Of a DNA stretch of 55,749 nt, positions 24,115-36,890 are shown one piece after another; the stretch's first letter is position 1; the number at the start of each line of letters is the position of its first letter. This DNA comes from Bondarzewia mesenterica (taxonomy: Eukaryota > Basidiomycota > Agaricomycetes > Russulales > Bondarzewiaceae), in assembly GCA_004802705.1 (NCBI GenBank), contig SGPL01000188.1:1-55749 (forward strand). The letters are read 5' to 3'. The position numbers and the translations under genes were made by a program. The notes beneath the pieces are model-generated. The model was not told where the DNA came from and searched no databases. It saw nothing but the letters and a program-made list of their open reading frames with translations.

Positions 24115-24469
24115 TGTTAGAACATATAACATGCCAAGACACTTCGTAATTCTTAATTAGACAGGCATTGTCATTTATACCCATCCCGATTCAACTACAT
24201 GCATATATTCTGTCATTAGTTCTGATCTCCTCCTGCTACTGCATATGCATTACTATATATATTATGTACACATTCGATTACTGCTTTTCCCTCAGTTATT
24301 TCTCCACATCTCAGGACGACTGAGGTATGTTATCACACCTTCATTTGTTCACTACCTAATTCACTCATGTATAATCTTACCGGCAGTCTTACACTCTACC
24401 TAAGTAAATATCAGTCATTTCCCCACATCTTAGGATGACTGAGTCTTACACTCTGCCTAGTTTTCAATA
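24115..24469 (+). repeat. 5' LTR of the Ty1 element
   Basis: Starts TGTTAGAACATAT, ends near GTTTTCAATA. It matches the 3' LTR over its whole length with scattered, mainly transition, differences. Confidence 0.88.
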
Positions 24470-24636
24470 GGTTATGGGCTTTTGAGCCACGTGTCTGCAC
24501 TATAACCACACTTCACCACGCGACTCATTTGAACTCATAGGCATCTCTCTTCATCTTTCATCACCATAGTCAACCTGTCTTTCTTCGACTCTCTTCTCGA
24601 CCAACCTAGCCATCACCTTGTCAATACCTCTTATAC

Positions 24637-27600
24637 ATCACTGCCACCAATAGCCAATGAACACTCTGATAATACATCCGATACATCTGACATTCCTACC
24701 TTCTCTGGCAGACTCACTTCTATCTCTGCACCCCTCCCAATCTCTTCAGTCACTTCTTCATAGTGGGCCCACCTTGTAAGCAAACCTCTCCCACCTGACC
24801 CACTGTTAGATGCTCCTCATTCTATCCCTATCTACCCACTCTCTGAAGCTGAATGAGCCACCTATAATTACTGAGTCTCTCTTACCAGCAAAAGCTTCCC
24901 TACCATCACCAACCTGACTAGTTCTGAGAATTATCAGGACTGGGCCCAGAAATGTGTCTCTGGCCTCACCTCAGTTCATCTCATTGAGTACCTCAACTGT
25001 ACCTACATGGTGCCTCCCCACTCTGATGCCAAGGAGTATTACTGCTGGGCTGACTGGAATGAGCAAATAATTGAAATCCTTCTTCAAACATCAGCCCTAC
25101 CATCTATCGTAAACTTGACCTCACTATCTCCAAATCTTCTGCCCGTGACTTCTGGGATAGGGTACGCACTCTCTACATGCATCGTGGCATCATTGCATAA
25201 TTTAATGCCATTCATTCTGCTATCTCTCACTACTTCACAGACAATGACTTTGACTCTATGATCGAAAAGATCTGAACTGACTGCTGGCAGGTATTCTAAC
25301 TGGGCTCTTTTACCTTCAAGGAGTTTTTCTCTGCCTGCCTCCTCAATGCTCTTTTACTCCAGTACATGAACATCTTTGATGCTATTCAAGGTTCTAGCCA
25401 CTATGACTCCACCTCTATCATACAACATCTCTGGGGCTACTCCTTGCAATGCCGCCAATTCACTCCTTCTGGCCCCAACATTGCCACCGCTACCATTTCA
25501 GCCTCACGCAGTCGACCCAAGGGCCATGGCCAAGGTAAAGGATAACCATCCTCTGGCGACCAGTCATCTAGTTTGACACATGCCCCTTGTGACCACTGTA
25601 GTAGCTATGGCCACATGTCACTCATCTACTAGGCTAAGAATAGTGTCACTCTAGAGGAACTTGCCCGCTATCATGCCCGCGCTGCAGAACACTCCTCGAC
25701 CCCCCTAGCCATTGCTAATGCCACCATTGAGAAAGTTATTATTGATTCTGTTAATATCACTATGTTGGCCTCTCTGGACTCCAACTTCACTATGGCCTAT
25801 GGCTCTGAGATCTCATTCTGTGCTTCTAGTGCCCTCTTTGCTCCCACTGATCTCGATTCCCCTTCTTGCACTATCAATTGGTCTCATCTCAAAACTACCA
25901 CTACTGCTGTTATATTTCTGTCCGATTCTGTCACCTTTCACCTTGATAGTGCCTCGATGTACCACATCTCCACCAGCCCCTTAGATTTTTACTCTTTCAC
26001 CTCAATTACCCCTCGTCTCATTCATAGTATTAATGGCAGCTATATATATGTTACTGGTCTCAGCTCTGTCCATCTCCATCTCTTTTCAGAATGCCTTTTC
26101 CTTATTCTGCATCATGTCCTTTACATCTCCTCCACATCCTTGCAGCTAATCTCTATCGGAGCTCTTTGCGATGATGACTTCTCTGTTACTTTTAGTCAAG
26201 ATTCCTGTTCTATTCATTCTATGGCTATTTCCTCTTTTTGCCTTGGCCATGATACTCGGCTTCCCTCATGTTTCTACATAATCATTAGCTCCACCTCCAC
26301 ACCACCTAAGGAGGCCCACTTAGCCTAGACTCGCCCCACTCTTGACACCTGGCACTGCTGTCTCAGTCACCCGAATCATGATGCCTGTCTTCTTCTACTT
26401 CACAACCACTTGGCCTCAGGTATCATTGTGGATCTCACTACCTCCCCCTCTCCTTGCACTCATTACATCATTGGCAAACAAACCTCCCTTTCTATCCTAC
26501 ACATGCATAGTGGTCCTCGTGTGACCCACCCTCTTGACATTATCTATGCCGACATCATGAGTCTCATCTTGCTGGTGACGCTGGAGGGTTGTTCTTATAC
26601 CTTAGACATCCACGATGATTTCTCTTCTTCTGGCTTTGCTTATACCTTAAAGATTAAATCTGATGCCCTTTTAATTTTTCATCAATGGTGTGCCTCTGCC
26701 ACTTATGCTACCGGCCATTCTGTCTCCTTAATCTGCATCGACAATGGTGCTGAGTTTACTTATTCTGCTTTTGAATCATATCTCACCACTGAAGGTATTC
26801 ACTACCAGACCAGTGTGCCATACACCTCTGCACATATCAGTGCTGTCGAGCATTTCCACTGCACCCTCTTCGACTATGCCCATGCCATGCATGATGCTGC
26901 CAATCTCTTGCCTTTCCTTTGGGGTGAGTGTTATCAAACTGCCATCTACTTACACAACTTCATCCCTCATATGCTACATAATAAAATGCCCTACGATGCT
27001 TTTTACGGTATCCCCCCGATCTTTCTCACCTTCATGAATTTGGCTGTCATGCATTTGTTCTCATTAAAACTCACAACTCCAAAATCAATCCCCAGTCTAT
27101 TGAATGTACTTTAGTTGGTTACTCTTCCAATTCCAAATCTTTTCATCTTCTCCACTGTCCTACCAATCATATTCTCATTTCTCGCAATGTCCATTTTCTT
27201 GAATCGCATAATTTCATTCCTCGCTCTCTTTTATCTAGCTACATTGTTACTGTCCCCCTCTCTATTCCTTGACCTGCCCCCTACTCCTATCCCCCCTACC
27301 TTCTCTNCCCCCTCCTGCTAATACCATACTTACTGACCTCACTATCACCTCCTTACCCATTCCTAGTTCTACTATTTCCTCCTCTCTCTCATCACTCCCT
27401 TCCCCCTACAATACCGCTACACCTGCCCCCTCCCCTCTCCCAACTCATCAACTCCCACCCCACACTCAGCAACCTTCTGAATGATACGCTCTCTCTTGCA
27501 GCCTCCCATACATGTTCTACCTTGACCTTACCATTGCTGACTCTCATGCTGCCACCTCTCATCTTGCTACCTCCTGTTTTTCCCTTTACCAACCATCTGA

Positions 27601-29272
27601 ACCTCATGATACTTTCCTCCTCACCTTTGACCTCACCCTCACAGCTGTCCATGAACTCCAAACAGCTCTTGTATCTCCACCTACCACATGGGCTGATGCT
27701 CAACGCTCCAAGGATGCTGACACTTAGAAAGCTGCCTACCTCAATGAACTCACTTCCATCCACTGACACGAGGTCTACAAACTGGTGCCCCATTCTACCA
27801 TTCCCTCTGGCCACAAAGTTATCAAATGCTGACTTATTTTTTTATACAAACTCAGTGAGCACAATAAACTCCTCAAATTCAAAGTTCATCTCATCACCAA
27901 GGGCTTCACTCAAATCTCTGGCCTTGACTATTATGAAACTTACTCACCTGTTGCCCGCCTTGAATCCCAATGTCTGGCCCTATACATCACAGCCCATCTC
28001 AACTGAAAAATTGAACAGCTTAATGTCAAAGCAGCATTTTTACATGGCAAACTCGAAGAAGAGGTCTGGATGGAACAACCACTCAATTTTGTCGAACCTG
28101 GTAAGGAGGACTGGGTCTGACAGCTACTCAAAAGGCTTTATGACCTCAAGCAGGGAAGCTGTATCTGGAACTGTCAACTACACAACTGTCTCTTGTCCCT
28201 TGGCTTTCGACGTCTCTACTCTGAGTGGAGCATATATTTCCATTCCTCTGCCACTGACAAATCCATCATTGTGATCCATGTCAACAATATGAATGTCGCT
28301 GCCTCCTCCTCTGCTGAAATGTCCCAGGTCAAAGGTTCCCTTCACTCTACTTTTGATATTATTAAACTTGGTCCCGTCAATTGGCTTGTTGGCCTCAGTA
28401 TCAAATGCAACTATTCCCTCTGGACTGTTTTTATTTCACAAATGGCACTGATCGACTCCATCATCTAATAATTTGGCATGACTGATGTCAACGCTATATC
28501 CACCCCCCTCAACCACAATATTTGCCTAACCCACGATGACAGCTCATTGCCCACTGACATTGATCACATATAGTCTATGCATGATGTCCCTTACCGTCAA
28601 CTCATCGGCTGTCTCATGTACATCACTCTTAGCAGCCACCCTGATATCGCCTTTACTATAGCCTCCCTCAGCCAGTTCAATACCAATCCTGGCCACACTC
28701 ATTGGACAGCAGCCAAACACATTGTATACTACCTCAAAGGCACTTATGACTGGGGCCTTACCATTAGTGAAACAAACCCCCTCACCCTCTCTGATTTCAC
28801 TGATTCTAGCTTCAGTGGCTTCTCTGGCCCTCTCAGCTCTTGTTGTTCAATCTTTGGCTTCGCATTCACTCTTGGCAGCAGACACATCACTTGGAGCTCT
28901 CATAAACAGTGCAGCACTATATTATCGACCTGTGAGACTGAATTTATCACCGCTGCCAGTGTTGCCAAAGAAGCCCTCTAGCTGTGATCTGTCTTTACAG
29001 AACTCGAGTTCACTCAAATGTCTGCCACCCCCATCACATGTGACAACAAAAGCTCCATCATGCTTACTCGTGACCAATCCATTTATGACCACAGTAAACA
29101 CATTGACATACAGCACCACTTTGTACACGACAAAGTGAAAAATGGCCACCTTTCTTTCTATTATATTAACACTAAATTATAGGTCGCCGACATCCTCATA
29201 AAAGCCCCTGTTCACCTAGATCACACTAAGCTCCATGAACTCATGGGCTTCTACCCACCATCTTCATCTTAA
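24637..29272 (+). pseudogene. Ty1 gag-pol polyprotein remnant
   Basis: Order seen: gag with a zinc knuckle CDHCSSYGHMSLIY (25588-25630, final Cys replaced by Tyr); a protease-like LDSAS; a pre-integrase HCCLSHPNHDA box; integrase with D of IYADIMS, D of CIDNGAEF and E of AVEHFH (26.5-26.9 kb); a low-complexity Pro/Ser linker (27.2-27.5 kb); RT; RNase H ending at TAA 29270-29272. In RT the two Asp-bearing motifs are altered: NVKAAFLHG (Asn codon 28022-28024, normally Asp) and HVNNM (28277-28291, normally YVDDM). Stops interrupt every domain, so the element is dead. Style matches agaricomycete Ty1 elements. Confidence 0.88.
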
Positions 29273-29390
29273 GGAGGAGTATCACATGCAAATTTGGACT
29301 TAAGGAGGAGCTTTGACCATTTCTTTTCTATTCATGACCTTTCTCACAGTTTCTCATATACCTGCAGTAGTCATCCTCTGTGTCCTCGAC

Positions 29391-29401
29391 ATGAGAAGGA
29401 G
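29391..29401 (+). promoter_or_regulatory. Polypurine tract of the Ty1 element
   Basis: ATGAGAAGGAG lies directly before the 3' LTR TGTTGG. A similar AAGGAGGAG sits at the pol stop (29271-29279) and again at about 29302. Confidence 0.7.
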
Positions 29402-29768
29402 TGTTGGAACATATAGCATGCCAAGACACTTTATAATTCCCAATTAGACAAGCATTATCATTTATACCCATCCCGATTCAACTACATGCATATATTCTGT
29501 CATTAGTTCTGATCTCCTCCTGCTACTGCATACACATTACTATATATATTATGTACACGTTCGATTACTGCTTTTTCCTCAGTTATTTCTCCACATCTCA
29601 GAATGACTGAGGTATGTTATCACACCTTCATTTGTTCGCTACTTAATTCACTCACGTATAATCTTACCGGCAGTCTTACACTCTGCCTAAATAAATATCA
29701 GTCATTTCCCCACATCTCAGGATGACTGAGTCTTACACTCTGCCTAGTTTTCAACATAGTTTTCAACA
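29402..29768 (+). repeat. 3' LTR of the Ty1 element
   Basis: Starts TGTTGGAACATAT and ends TTTTCAACA, followed by the CAATG target duplication. It is 12 bp longer than the 5' LTR because TAGTTTTCAACA is repeated in tandem at its end. Confidence 0.9.
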
Positions 29769-29773
29769 CAATG

Positions 29774-32700
29774 CACTCAAAACACCTCATTATATTTTCG
29801 TACACTACCCTACTTTCATCCACCTATATAATGAGTACTCATAACAATTATGCTCTGAGACCTTCAAGCTCTTAAATGCATCTGATAATTTAAATGTAGT
29901 CTCTGATGCCTGTTGCAGAGCAGTAGCATTCCTCTTTCATGATGATCCCTCAGTCTAGCTATGCTATCACACGTCATATTACCTCAGCATCATTTTGCTA
30001 GTAGACATCCTTCTCACTAATATGAATGACCTTCGTCCACTTGCCTGCTTCTATCTACTGATGCGCCTCATGAACACATGGCATATAATGGGTATAAGAT
30101 TGACAGGAAGAATTTGAGGTAATTTCTTGCATAAGCTTTCTTTTTACCCTAATCATTCACTTTATTTTCCACTACCTGTGTCATTCCCCTCTGCTCTTTC
30201 CTTTTTCAACTATCTCTCTTAGCTTCTAACTTTTCTTTTTTTGCCTTTTATTCTATTCATAAAGAAAAACTTATGCTTATAATATTTTTATGGAGTTTTT
30301 TTATGAATTCCTCTTTCTCTCAAGTTAACAAGGTTATGTTCTTTACATTACCTGAGCTCCTGAGCTATGCTTATAGTGGAGTTAGCCAATAAAATTACAT
30401 TTCACATTTTATGTAATAATAATGTAGATCATTGCTTAAAAATAATAAAGGGATGAAAGAAATTTTCGAGCCCCTTGCCTCGCATCTGCCATCTACTCGT
30501 AAAGCATTCAAAATTTTAAATATTATATCCCAAGTCTATTACCCTCATTTATAATATGACTATGAATAGTCAACTACCCTCAAGCAACAACAACTAAAGA
30601 CCAGAGAGGACACATATAGTGACTTAGATTTAATCAAGCAAATTTGATGCTCAGGGCGCTCTCTCAACTAATTAAGGGGGTACAGAGACTTAAACTAGTA
30701 CACTGCATCATCCTACTCCTGAGCAAAAAAAAGGTCCAGAGCACACAGATGTGAGCAGCACCATTAGATCCTTGAACTCCTCAGTAATCATTAGAGTTAA
30801 TGAATTTGCAAATCTCTCTCTAGAGATTCAAGAAAGGGTAAATCAGATGGCATTAAAGATAGCTGAAGAACTTTCTCACAAGAGTAACAGCAGCATGAAT
30901 GACCCTGATGAGGCAACACCTGATAACTAAGCATATATACTCACTCCTCCTACCTCAGAACTAATGAAATGTAAGCTATTCTTCTCGAAGAGCAACAAAA
31001 AGCCTTCCTCATTCAATGAGTAGATCAACATGCATGACAAAATATTCACACTAGTGAAAAAAGGCTTCTACATAGGTTTGAACCTATTCACCAATAACAC
31101 TGTCGTGTTGAAAATGGTTTTTCAACCTAGATATATGTTGGATTTTCTTACTTTCTCAGAATATACCTATTGTTCGATGTGAGGGATATTTAGTAGATAC
31201 TTCTGAAGTAATATTGCAGTGCTTTCTTAGTAAGAGATGAACAAAAGGTTGTGGGAAATATTTNTATGATTTTAAAAAAAAATTCTACATTGATTTGAGC
31301 AGAACTGAATTAACAGTTCAGGAGGATGAGCAGTAAACTAATAGTCACACAAAAATCATTATATTTAGGTGTTGCAATATGAATAACATTATGACTGAAT
31401 ATGTATAAAGCTTCAAGGGATGTTATAAGAACCCTAGGATTTATGACCTAGCTGATTGTTATAAAAGACTTTAACTTTACTTAAGAATATTTGAATTTCT
31501 TTACCAAAAAGAAATTTAAGAAAATCTGGGATTAACTAAAAAAAAACTTGAGCTGCTCTTCTAAAAGCCCTCCTTATATATCTTTTCCCCTACCTGCTTA
31601 GTAAGCAGATCACCCTAATTCTCAAATGATTGCTAATCATCTTGAATTTTTTAGCTTATGCCATCATTTTCTTTCAACTTCTTTATCCTTTTATTTTTCT
31701 GTTCTTGCTATTTCTAGAATGATCCTGCTCATCAAAATTCCTCCAATTTCTTTTAGATTGTTCTTCCTTGTTCTTGTATATCCTTGAGTAATTATTGTCT
31801 ATTATTTCTTCTAGAACATTTCACTTCTTTCTTCAACTTTCCAGTTATATCCTTCCCTACTCATTTTTTTTAGAACATTCTTCAATGTTCTTCAGCTTTT
31901 CAGTAATCTCTGATTTTAGATAAAGTTTGTAAATAATAAGAGAATGTTGGGTTCTTGCTTAAGGATAGTGATGGTGATATTTTTGAGGCTAAAATTTAAG
32001 TTTATGAATAAAAAGAGAGGGGGGAGTGTATTCTAAAAACTTGGTTTTCTAAATAAATCCAAATAAAATCTGCAAATTGAATAGTGAACCTCTTCTTAAT
32101 TTTAGCATAAAAAAATTGAATAAAAAAGTTAAAAAATGTAATCAGGATTTGAAAAACACGACAGTAAAGATAGTGAAAATTATAATCCAGATGGGAATCT
32201 GAAGCTAGCTAGCCCATTCCTATATCCTCTATCTCTGCTGTCTATCCCTTTTCTGCTTTAGAATATCCTCTAGTGAAATGATGATGCACGAGTAGATATT
32301 ACATCCTGCGAACCCAATAATCGCTGAATATCATTGAATTCATAAAATGACTGTCCAATGGCTGGATACAATCAGCAGACTTATCTCTCCTCTACTCCCA
32401 CCTCAAACTCTACTTAAGATCTTTGATACCTGATTATCTATGAAACCATCCCATGCAGTTGGATTTCTGCATCTGCGCCAAATAGCCGAGCTTTGACTCG
32501 AATGTTGACTTCAATTAGTCGGCAAGGTTCATCGAGGAGCTGCCACTGATCTTCCATTTCTGGGATTGCATTTATTATCATGAAAGGATTAGAAACATCA
32601 GTGAGAGAGGGCAGTGGGATAAGAATAGGTGTAGAAATGAACAAGGAGGTGGTAGTAATGAGATCATTTTAGATTTTAGGTTCTAGATTGTAGAGAAGGA

Positions 32701-32950
32701 CTGCATGATTAGAATAATAGATTTTTAAAGGATCATATATGTAAATGATGGGAGTGTATTTGAGAAATTGGTTAGGCTTCATTTTCTTTGTTGTGTTTAT
32801 CGATTTAGCCAAGTTATGGCATTTTTGCTTCTTTTCACCATGTTCTCATCCAAAACTGTTTTTGGGCATGACAACATGTAGAAAGCTCTCAACATGCAGA
32901 AAGCTCTCACCACACAGGCCTCATATACAAGAAAAAAATAGTTATAAAAG
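29774..32950. other. A+T-rich debris with a possible gag-like relic
   Basis: No intact gene. A + strand frame about 30955-31190 keeps protein-like composition (KSNKKPSSFNE, INMHDKIFTLVKKGFYIGL) with single stops. It may be the 5' gag part of the tyrosine-recombinase element that follows. The rest shows A/T runs and almost no CpG. Confidence 0.35.
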
Positions 32951-33245
32951 ATAGGCTGAGTGTGCAACTGCTCGACCCATTCACATTTGGGGAAGAAATT
33001 AAACTTGAACTAGCCTTGTGGCAAAAACTTGAGGCAATTACAAAAAATTCCTAAAGGAAACAATAGATGACCTCGTACAGTAGAGATAGTACAATCATTA
33101 TAAAAGATTATGCATGCTAACTTAATAGAGATCAGAGTTCAACATGATCTTGTCATTCGATATTGCTGAGCATTCATTATACTACACTAAGAGGCATGAG
33201 TTTAATGAACAGGTCTGGGTTCATCACTTATAAGGATTCTGCACA

Positions 33246-33705
33246 TCAGCTAAAAGAGAGCAGAATGAGAAGATGATAAAAGAGATGGATGACAAAATCA
33301 CTACATCTGCAATGCCAAGTAGATCCTTCAGTAACAATGGCAAATTTTACCCCTACTAGAGAGAAGCATAAAATAATAGATTTTCTAGGCCCTTTTAGGG
33401 TGGCAGACCCTCGCATGCTGAAGGGAGCATCTGCCTCATCTGCAGTACATTTAGTCACAGTGCCAAGACTTGCACTTAAACAACTATCTTCAAGAACAAA
33501 TCTACTATCATGAGGTGGAATAAAGATAATAGCACACTCATCAATATCAAAAATGACAAGACTGAATATTATTTTTGGTTTAATGCCAAAGGACTAGAAG
33601 GTTGCACTGACAAATACAGAACTAAAGTTTAGCATTATTGCTCTATGTGTAGAGGAGGTGATCATCATGCTAGTAGCAACTCCTGCCCTGTGGCCTAAAA
33701 TGGCA
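33246..33705 (+). pseudogene. gag-like part with zinc knuckles of the tyrosine-recombinase element
   Basis: A + strand frame holds CLICSTFSHSAKTC (33432-33473), a perfect C-x2-C-x4-H-x4-C zinc knuckle. A second box CSMCRGGDHHASSNSC follows about 160 bp downstream. Such knuckles bind nucleic acid in gag proteins. Stops interrupt the frame between them. Confidence 0.6.
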
Positions 33706-33716
33706 AGCACACTGTT

Positions 33717-34960
33717 ATGCAAATTTTTGACACTTCCTCTATTCCCAATAATCCTGATCTTATTATTTTTCCTCCCTCATCCTTTATTATTGATCGCATC
33801 ATCACACCTTATAACTCTGAGGCCTTCAAATTCTTCTTCTCAAATCTTGAGCTTACCAATCAGTGTCTACATCTATATAAATTAATCAAAAATGGGTTTT
33901 TTATTGACATCAAAAACTTACACCTCCTGTGTAACATCATTTTGCTCTACTGTTCCTCTGAAGATGATGTATAGATCAACCATTACCTAAAGGAAGAAAT
34001 TAAATTCAGATGAATGGATGGTTCATTCTCTAAAGAATAAATGAAAATCCTGTGCAGCAGAACCTTCACTGCTTGCCCCGTCTATGTCATCATCACTGAG
34101 GATGATGAACACAAAATCAAGCATAAAATTGTGCACAATATATCTTTTATTGGGGATCAAGATTACTGTATAAATGACCTTCTGGACTCAGATGACTTTC
34201 TCACAGAATGGGGTATAGCAGCCATAGTAGCTGACTTTGTGAGTACTTCATTCTTATTTTTCATATGGCATGAAAAAAGTGAGGTCGCAGTAGCTTTTAT
34301 CATTTAAAGGGTGTTGCCCAACAGTTGTCAGAGGTGCTAGAGTTGCATGGAGGTGATGCACGGAATGTTGTAATCCCTTGAAATTGCATGCTGTGCATAC
34401 AGTTAGCATTCAATGCTCATTATCTATCTATTAAGATTATAGCTTGTTGCTGTATACACTGAAGGTGTCATGAAAATGTGTAGTTTGCAACTAATTAATG
34501 CCAGTTGATTTCTCACAGATTGTGAGTATGCCAGAGGACATGCAAGTGGCAATGCTCGACATCAAAAAGGCATATCACACCATGCCTATTCATCCACATG
34601 ATGAAAAGTTTATTGTCATCATGCATAAAAATGTCTACTATTTAGACTACATAATACCTTTCAGTTTAGCTATGTGTTTGAACTTCAGGGTAAAGTCACA
34701 GATGCTATGATGAATATATAGAGCAGCATCAGTGTTCACCCTTCATTCAAGTGGATGGATGACATCACTATATTTTGCTCACCAATGAGCTTTAAGGTGG
34801 TGTCGAACAGACACACTATCTTTGAATACAATTATAACAGAGAAGGTGCAAAATCTTTGATTTGCATGTTGGAAGTCCCCTGGCATATTGATAAGGGCCA
34901 TGAATTTGATTCTATTTTTACCTATATGGGATTTTGCTGGAATATTCCACAATGAATGGT
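33717..34960 (+). pseudogene. Reverse transcriptase of the tyrosine-recombinase element, with an intron
   Basis: N-terminal part (33780-34238): IIDRIITPYNSEAFKFFFSN, a short gap, then LLDSDDFLTEWGIAAIVADF. A canonical intron, GTGAGT donor at 34239 and CAG acceptor ending 34518, separates this in phase from MPEDMQVAMLDIKKAYHTMP (catalytic Asp codon 34558-34560) and FKWMDDITIF (DD codons 34758-34763). The pattern LDIKKAY...KWMDD is that of basidiomycete tyrosine-recombinase elements rather than Ty1/Ty3. A few stops and frame changes are present, for example TAG in the stretch after VTDAMMNI. Confidence 0.7.
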
Positions 34961-36129
34961 CAAGTTGACAGAGAGGAAACTGACTAAATTACAGGCATTT
35001 GTGACAAAATACAGAGAGAAATGTTGCCTTCTCAAGGAGATCTAAGTATAAATAGCTCATTGATACATGCCACATTTATATACCCTAAAGGTCGATCCCA
35101 CCTTACTTCCCTATCTTTGTTCATCGCATCTTTTGACAAATGCTCAGTCAGTAGAGCAAAATTATGCTTCTCACAACATTCTGTCTAGATGAACCTTTAA
35201 TAGTAGATCATGAGGTTGTCAACAGGAATACACATTCACCACATACCACCTAGGATGCACACACAAGACCTAGTATATGGGTCAATGCATCATCAGATTA
35301 GAGTGTCAGCTTGATATGGAAGGACACTTCTATGCAGCCTAGAAATGGGAACTAGAATAGATTAAAGGCATCAGTCATGACATCAGATGGAGAGAAGCCA
35401 TAGCCATCAAACTTGCCATATCCATAGTCAAAATACAAGGTCTTGCCAACACAACCATTTTAGTATGAAGCAACAACTAGAGCATCATCAGAGCCTTTTA
35501 AAAAGATCATAGCAAGAACTAGATAATTAACCAGTATATTAGATGAGCAGAGACCATCAGAATGGCCTCAAATATCCTTTTTAAATTCTTATACATTGCA
35601 TCTAAAGAAAATTGAGCAAATCTTATCTTGCATAGGATAGCGATCACTGACACTTCACAGATAGACTTCTGCATCTCCCTGCTAGATGCCCTCTCACCTT
35701 ATCTTTCTTATGTCACATTATAATCCTGAACTCACATCTATAAGTGTAGTCACTCCATCTAAGGATGGTACTTCACTGATGGCTCATTCTAGGGGCCACC
35801 TTATTATATTGTCATGCATTTTATTTGAACAAAGCTCAAAACCTAAAAAATTGAAAAGTGGCGATGAGTATCAACCCTCTGTCTTTAGGCCATAAATTTC
35901 CACTCGTAACTGAATATCTAAATGGATGACACTATTTTTACTTCTTCAATCATCTCTAGACAGAAATCTGCTAGGTGATTGCACTTTTTAATATAAACAC
36001 AATATTATGCTCTTCTCGATCAATAATTTTACTAAATAAGGCTATGCAGCCAGTCTTCTCAAATTTACTCAATACTGCGACTCTTTGGTAATCTTATAAT
36101 CTTATCACATGTTAACCAACTCCCTTCTT

Positions 36130-36890
36130 ATAAGATTTGCATCTAGTGGTGCTACCAAAGTTGCTTCAGTAGACAACTAGATCTCAGGATTAAAATTCTA
36201 GCATGAGATCAATAGAGCCTCATGGCTAGGAGGTCTCCAGTTATAAAGAGCTCTCAAGGGTGTTACTAATCTTGTGCTGGCTACATTCAAATGTCCTCCT
36301 AAACCCCTAGTTATGTATAAACACATCATCACTCTTACACAGGATCTCAATCTATTGAACACTCTTGATGTGGCAATCTGAGCTATTGCATCGATCACCT
36401 TCTAGTTATACTACTGATTGGGTGAACTTATAATTGTAAGACACCACAATTTTGACCTGGTAAAATATATAGCCAGGAATTCACTATGATCACATAGAAT
36501 AGTACAAAATACTGTAGCGTACATCTCTTTTCACATCCTGTTCTCTAAGATGATAGGCACAGAAGGCGCCAATATTATCTTAACTGATATTTCTGATATC
36601 ACATTGTTGATCACAGCCTTATGGAACCACCCTATGCAAAATCATGACATTCTGCCCAATGCTCCTCTCTTTACCTTTCAATAAGACAATGGATAATTAT
36701 TACTCATAAAACCGTGGTTCCTCTAAAGATGTAACTAAATATAAAAGAAATAGAATCTGGTAGGAATTAAAAGAGGATACAGCTTTAGAATAAGGGGTGC
36801 CACGAAACTTTTACTTAGAGGTACACCTCCAGACATCATGGCTAAGTAAGGACAATGGCAGTCAGATGCCTTCCTCATCTACTAGAGNAA
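36130..36890 (+). pseudogene. Tyrosine recombinase (phage-integrase fold) of the retrotransposon
   Basis: The + strand reads LGEL, then SFHILFSKMIGTEGANIILT, ALWNHPMQNHDILPNAPLFT, KPWFL, GYSFRIRGATKLLLRGTPPD and WQSDAFLIY. This is the catalytic half of a tyrosine recombinase: box II normally H-x-x-R (here YSFR, Arg codon 36787-36789, His changed to Tyr), and a terminal Tyr (codon 36880-36882). The first catalytic Arg, expected just before LGEL, is replaced by a TGA stop, consistent with CGA to TGA. The enzyme is therefore dead. Confidence 0.72.

Larger units (their letters stand above)
24110..29773 (+). mobile_element. Ty1/copia LTR retrotransposon, + strand, decayed, with target duplication
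   Basis: LTRs at 24115-24469 and 29402-29768 flank a gag-protease-integrase-RT-RNase H order typical of Ty1. The element is bordered by a perfect 5-bp target duplication CAATG (24110-24114 and 29769-29773). A purine tract (GAGAAGGAG) ends at 29401, directly before the 3' LTR. Numerous in-frame stops are present. Confidence 0.93.
33000..36890 (+). mobile_element. Tyrosine-recombinase (DIRS/Ngaro-type) retrotransposon relic
   Basis: A gag-like part with zinc knuckles, an RT and a tyrosine recombinase follow each other on the + strand. No LTRs or integrase of DDE type are seen. This order defines tyrosine-recombinase retrotransposons, which integrate through a circular intermediate and make no target duplication. 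Ends were not located; the coordinates cover the recognisable coding core. Stops and C-to-T type losses of catalytic residues show it is old. Confidence 0.75.

Noticed and set aside
27269..27484. Ser/Pro-rich open frame
   Set aside because: It is the low-complexity linker between integrase and RT of the Ty1 element, with an N and a frame change.
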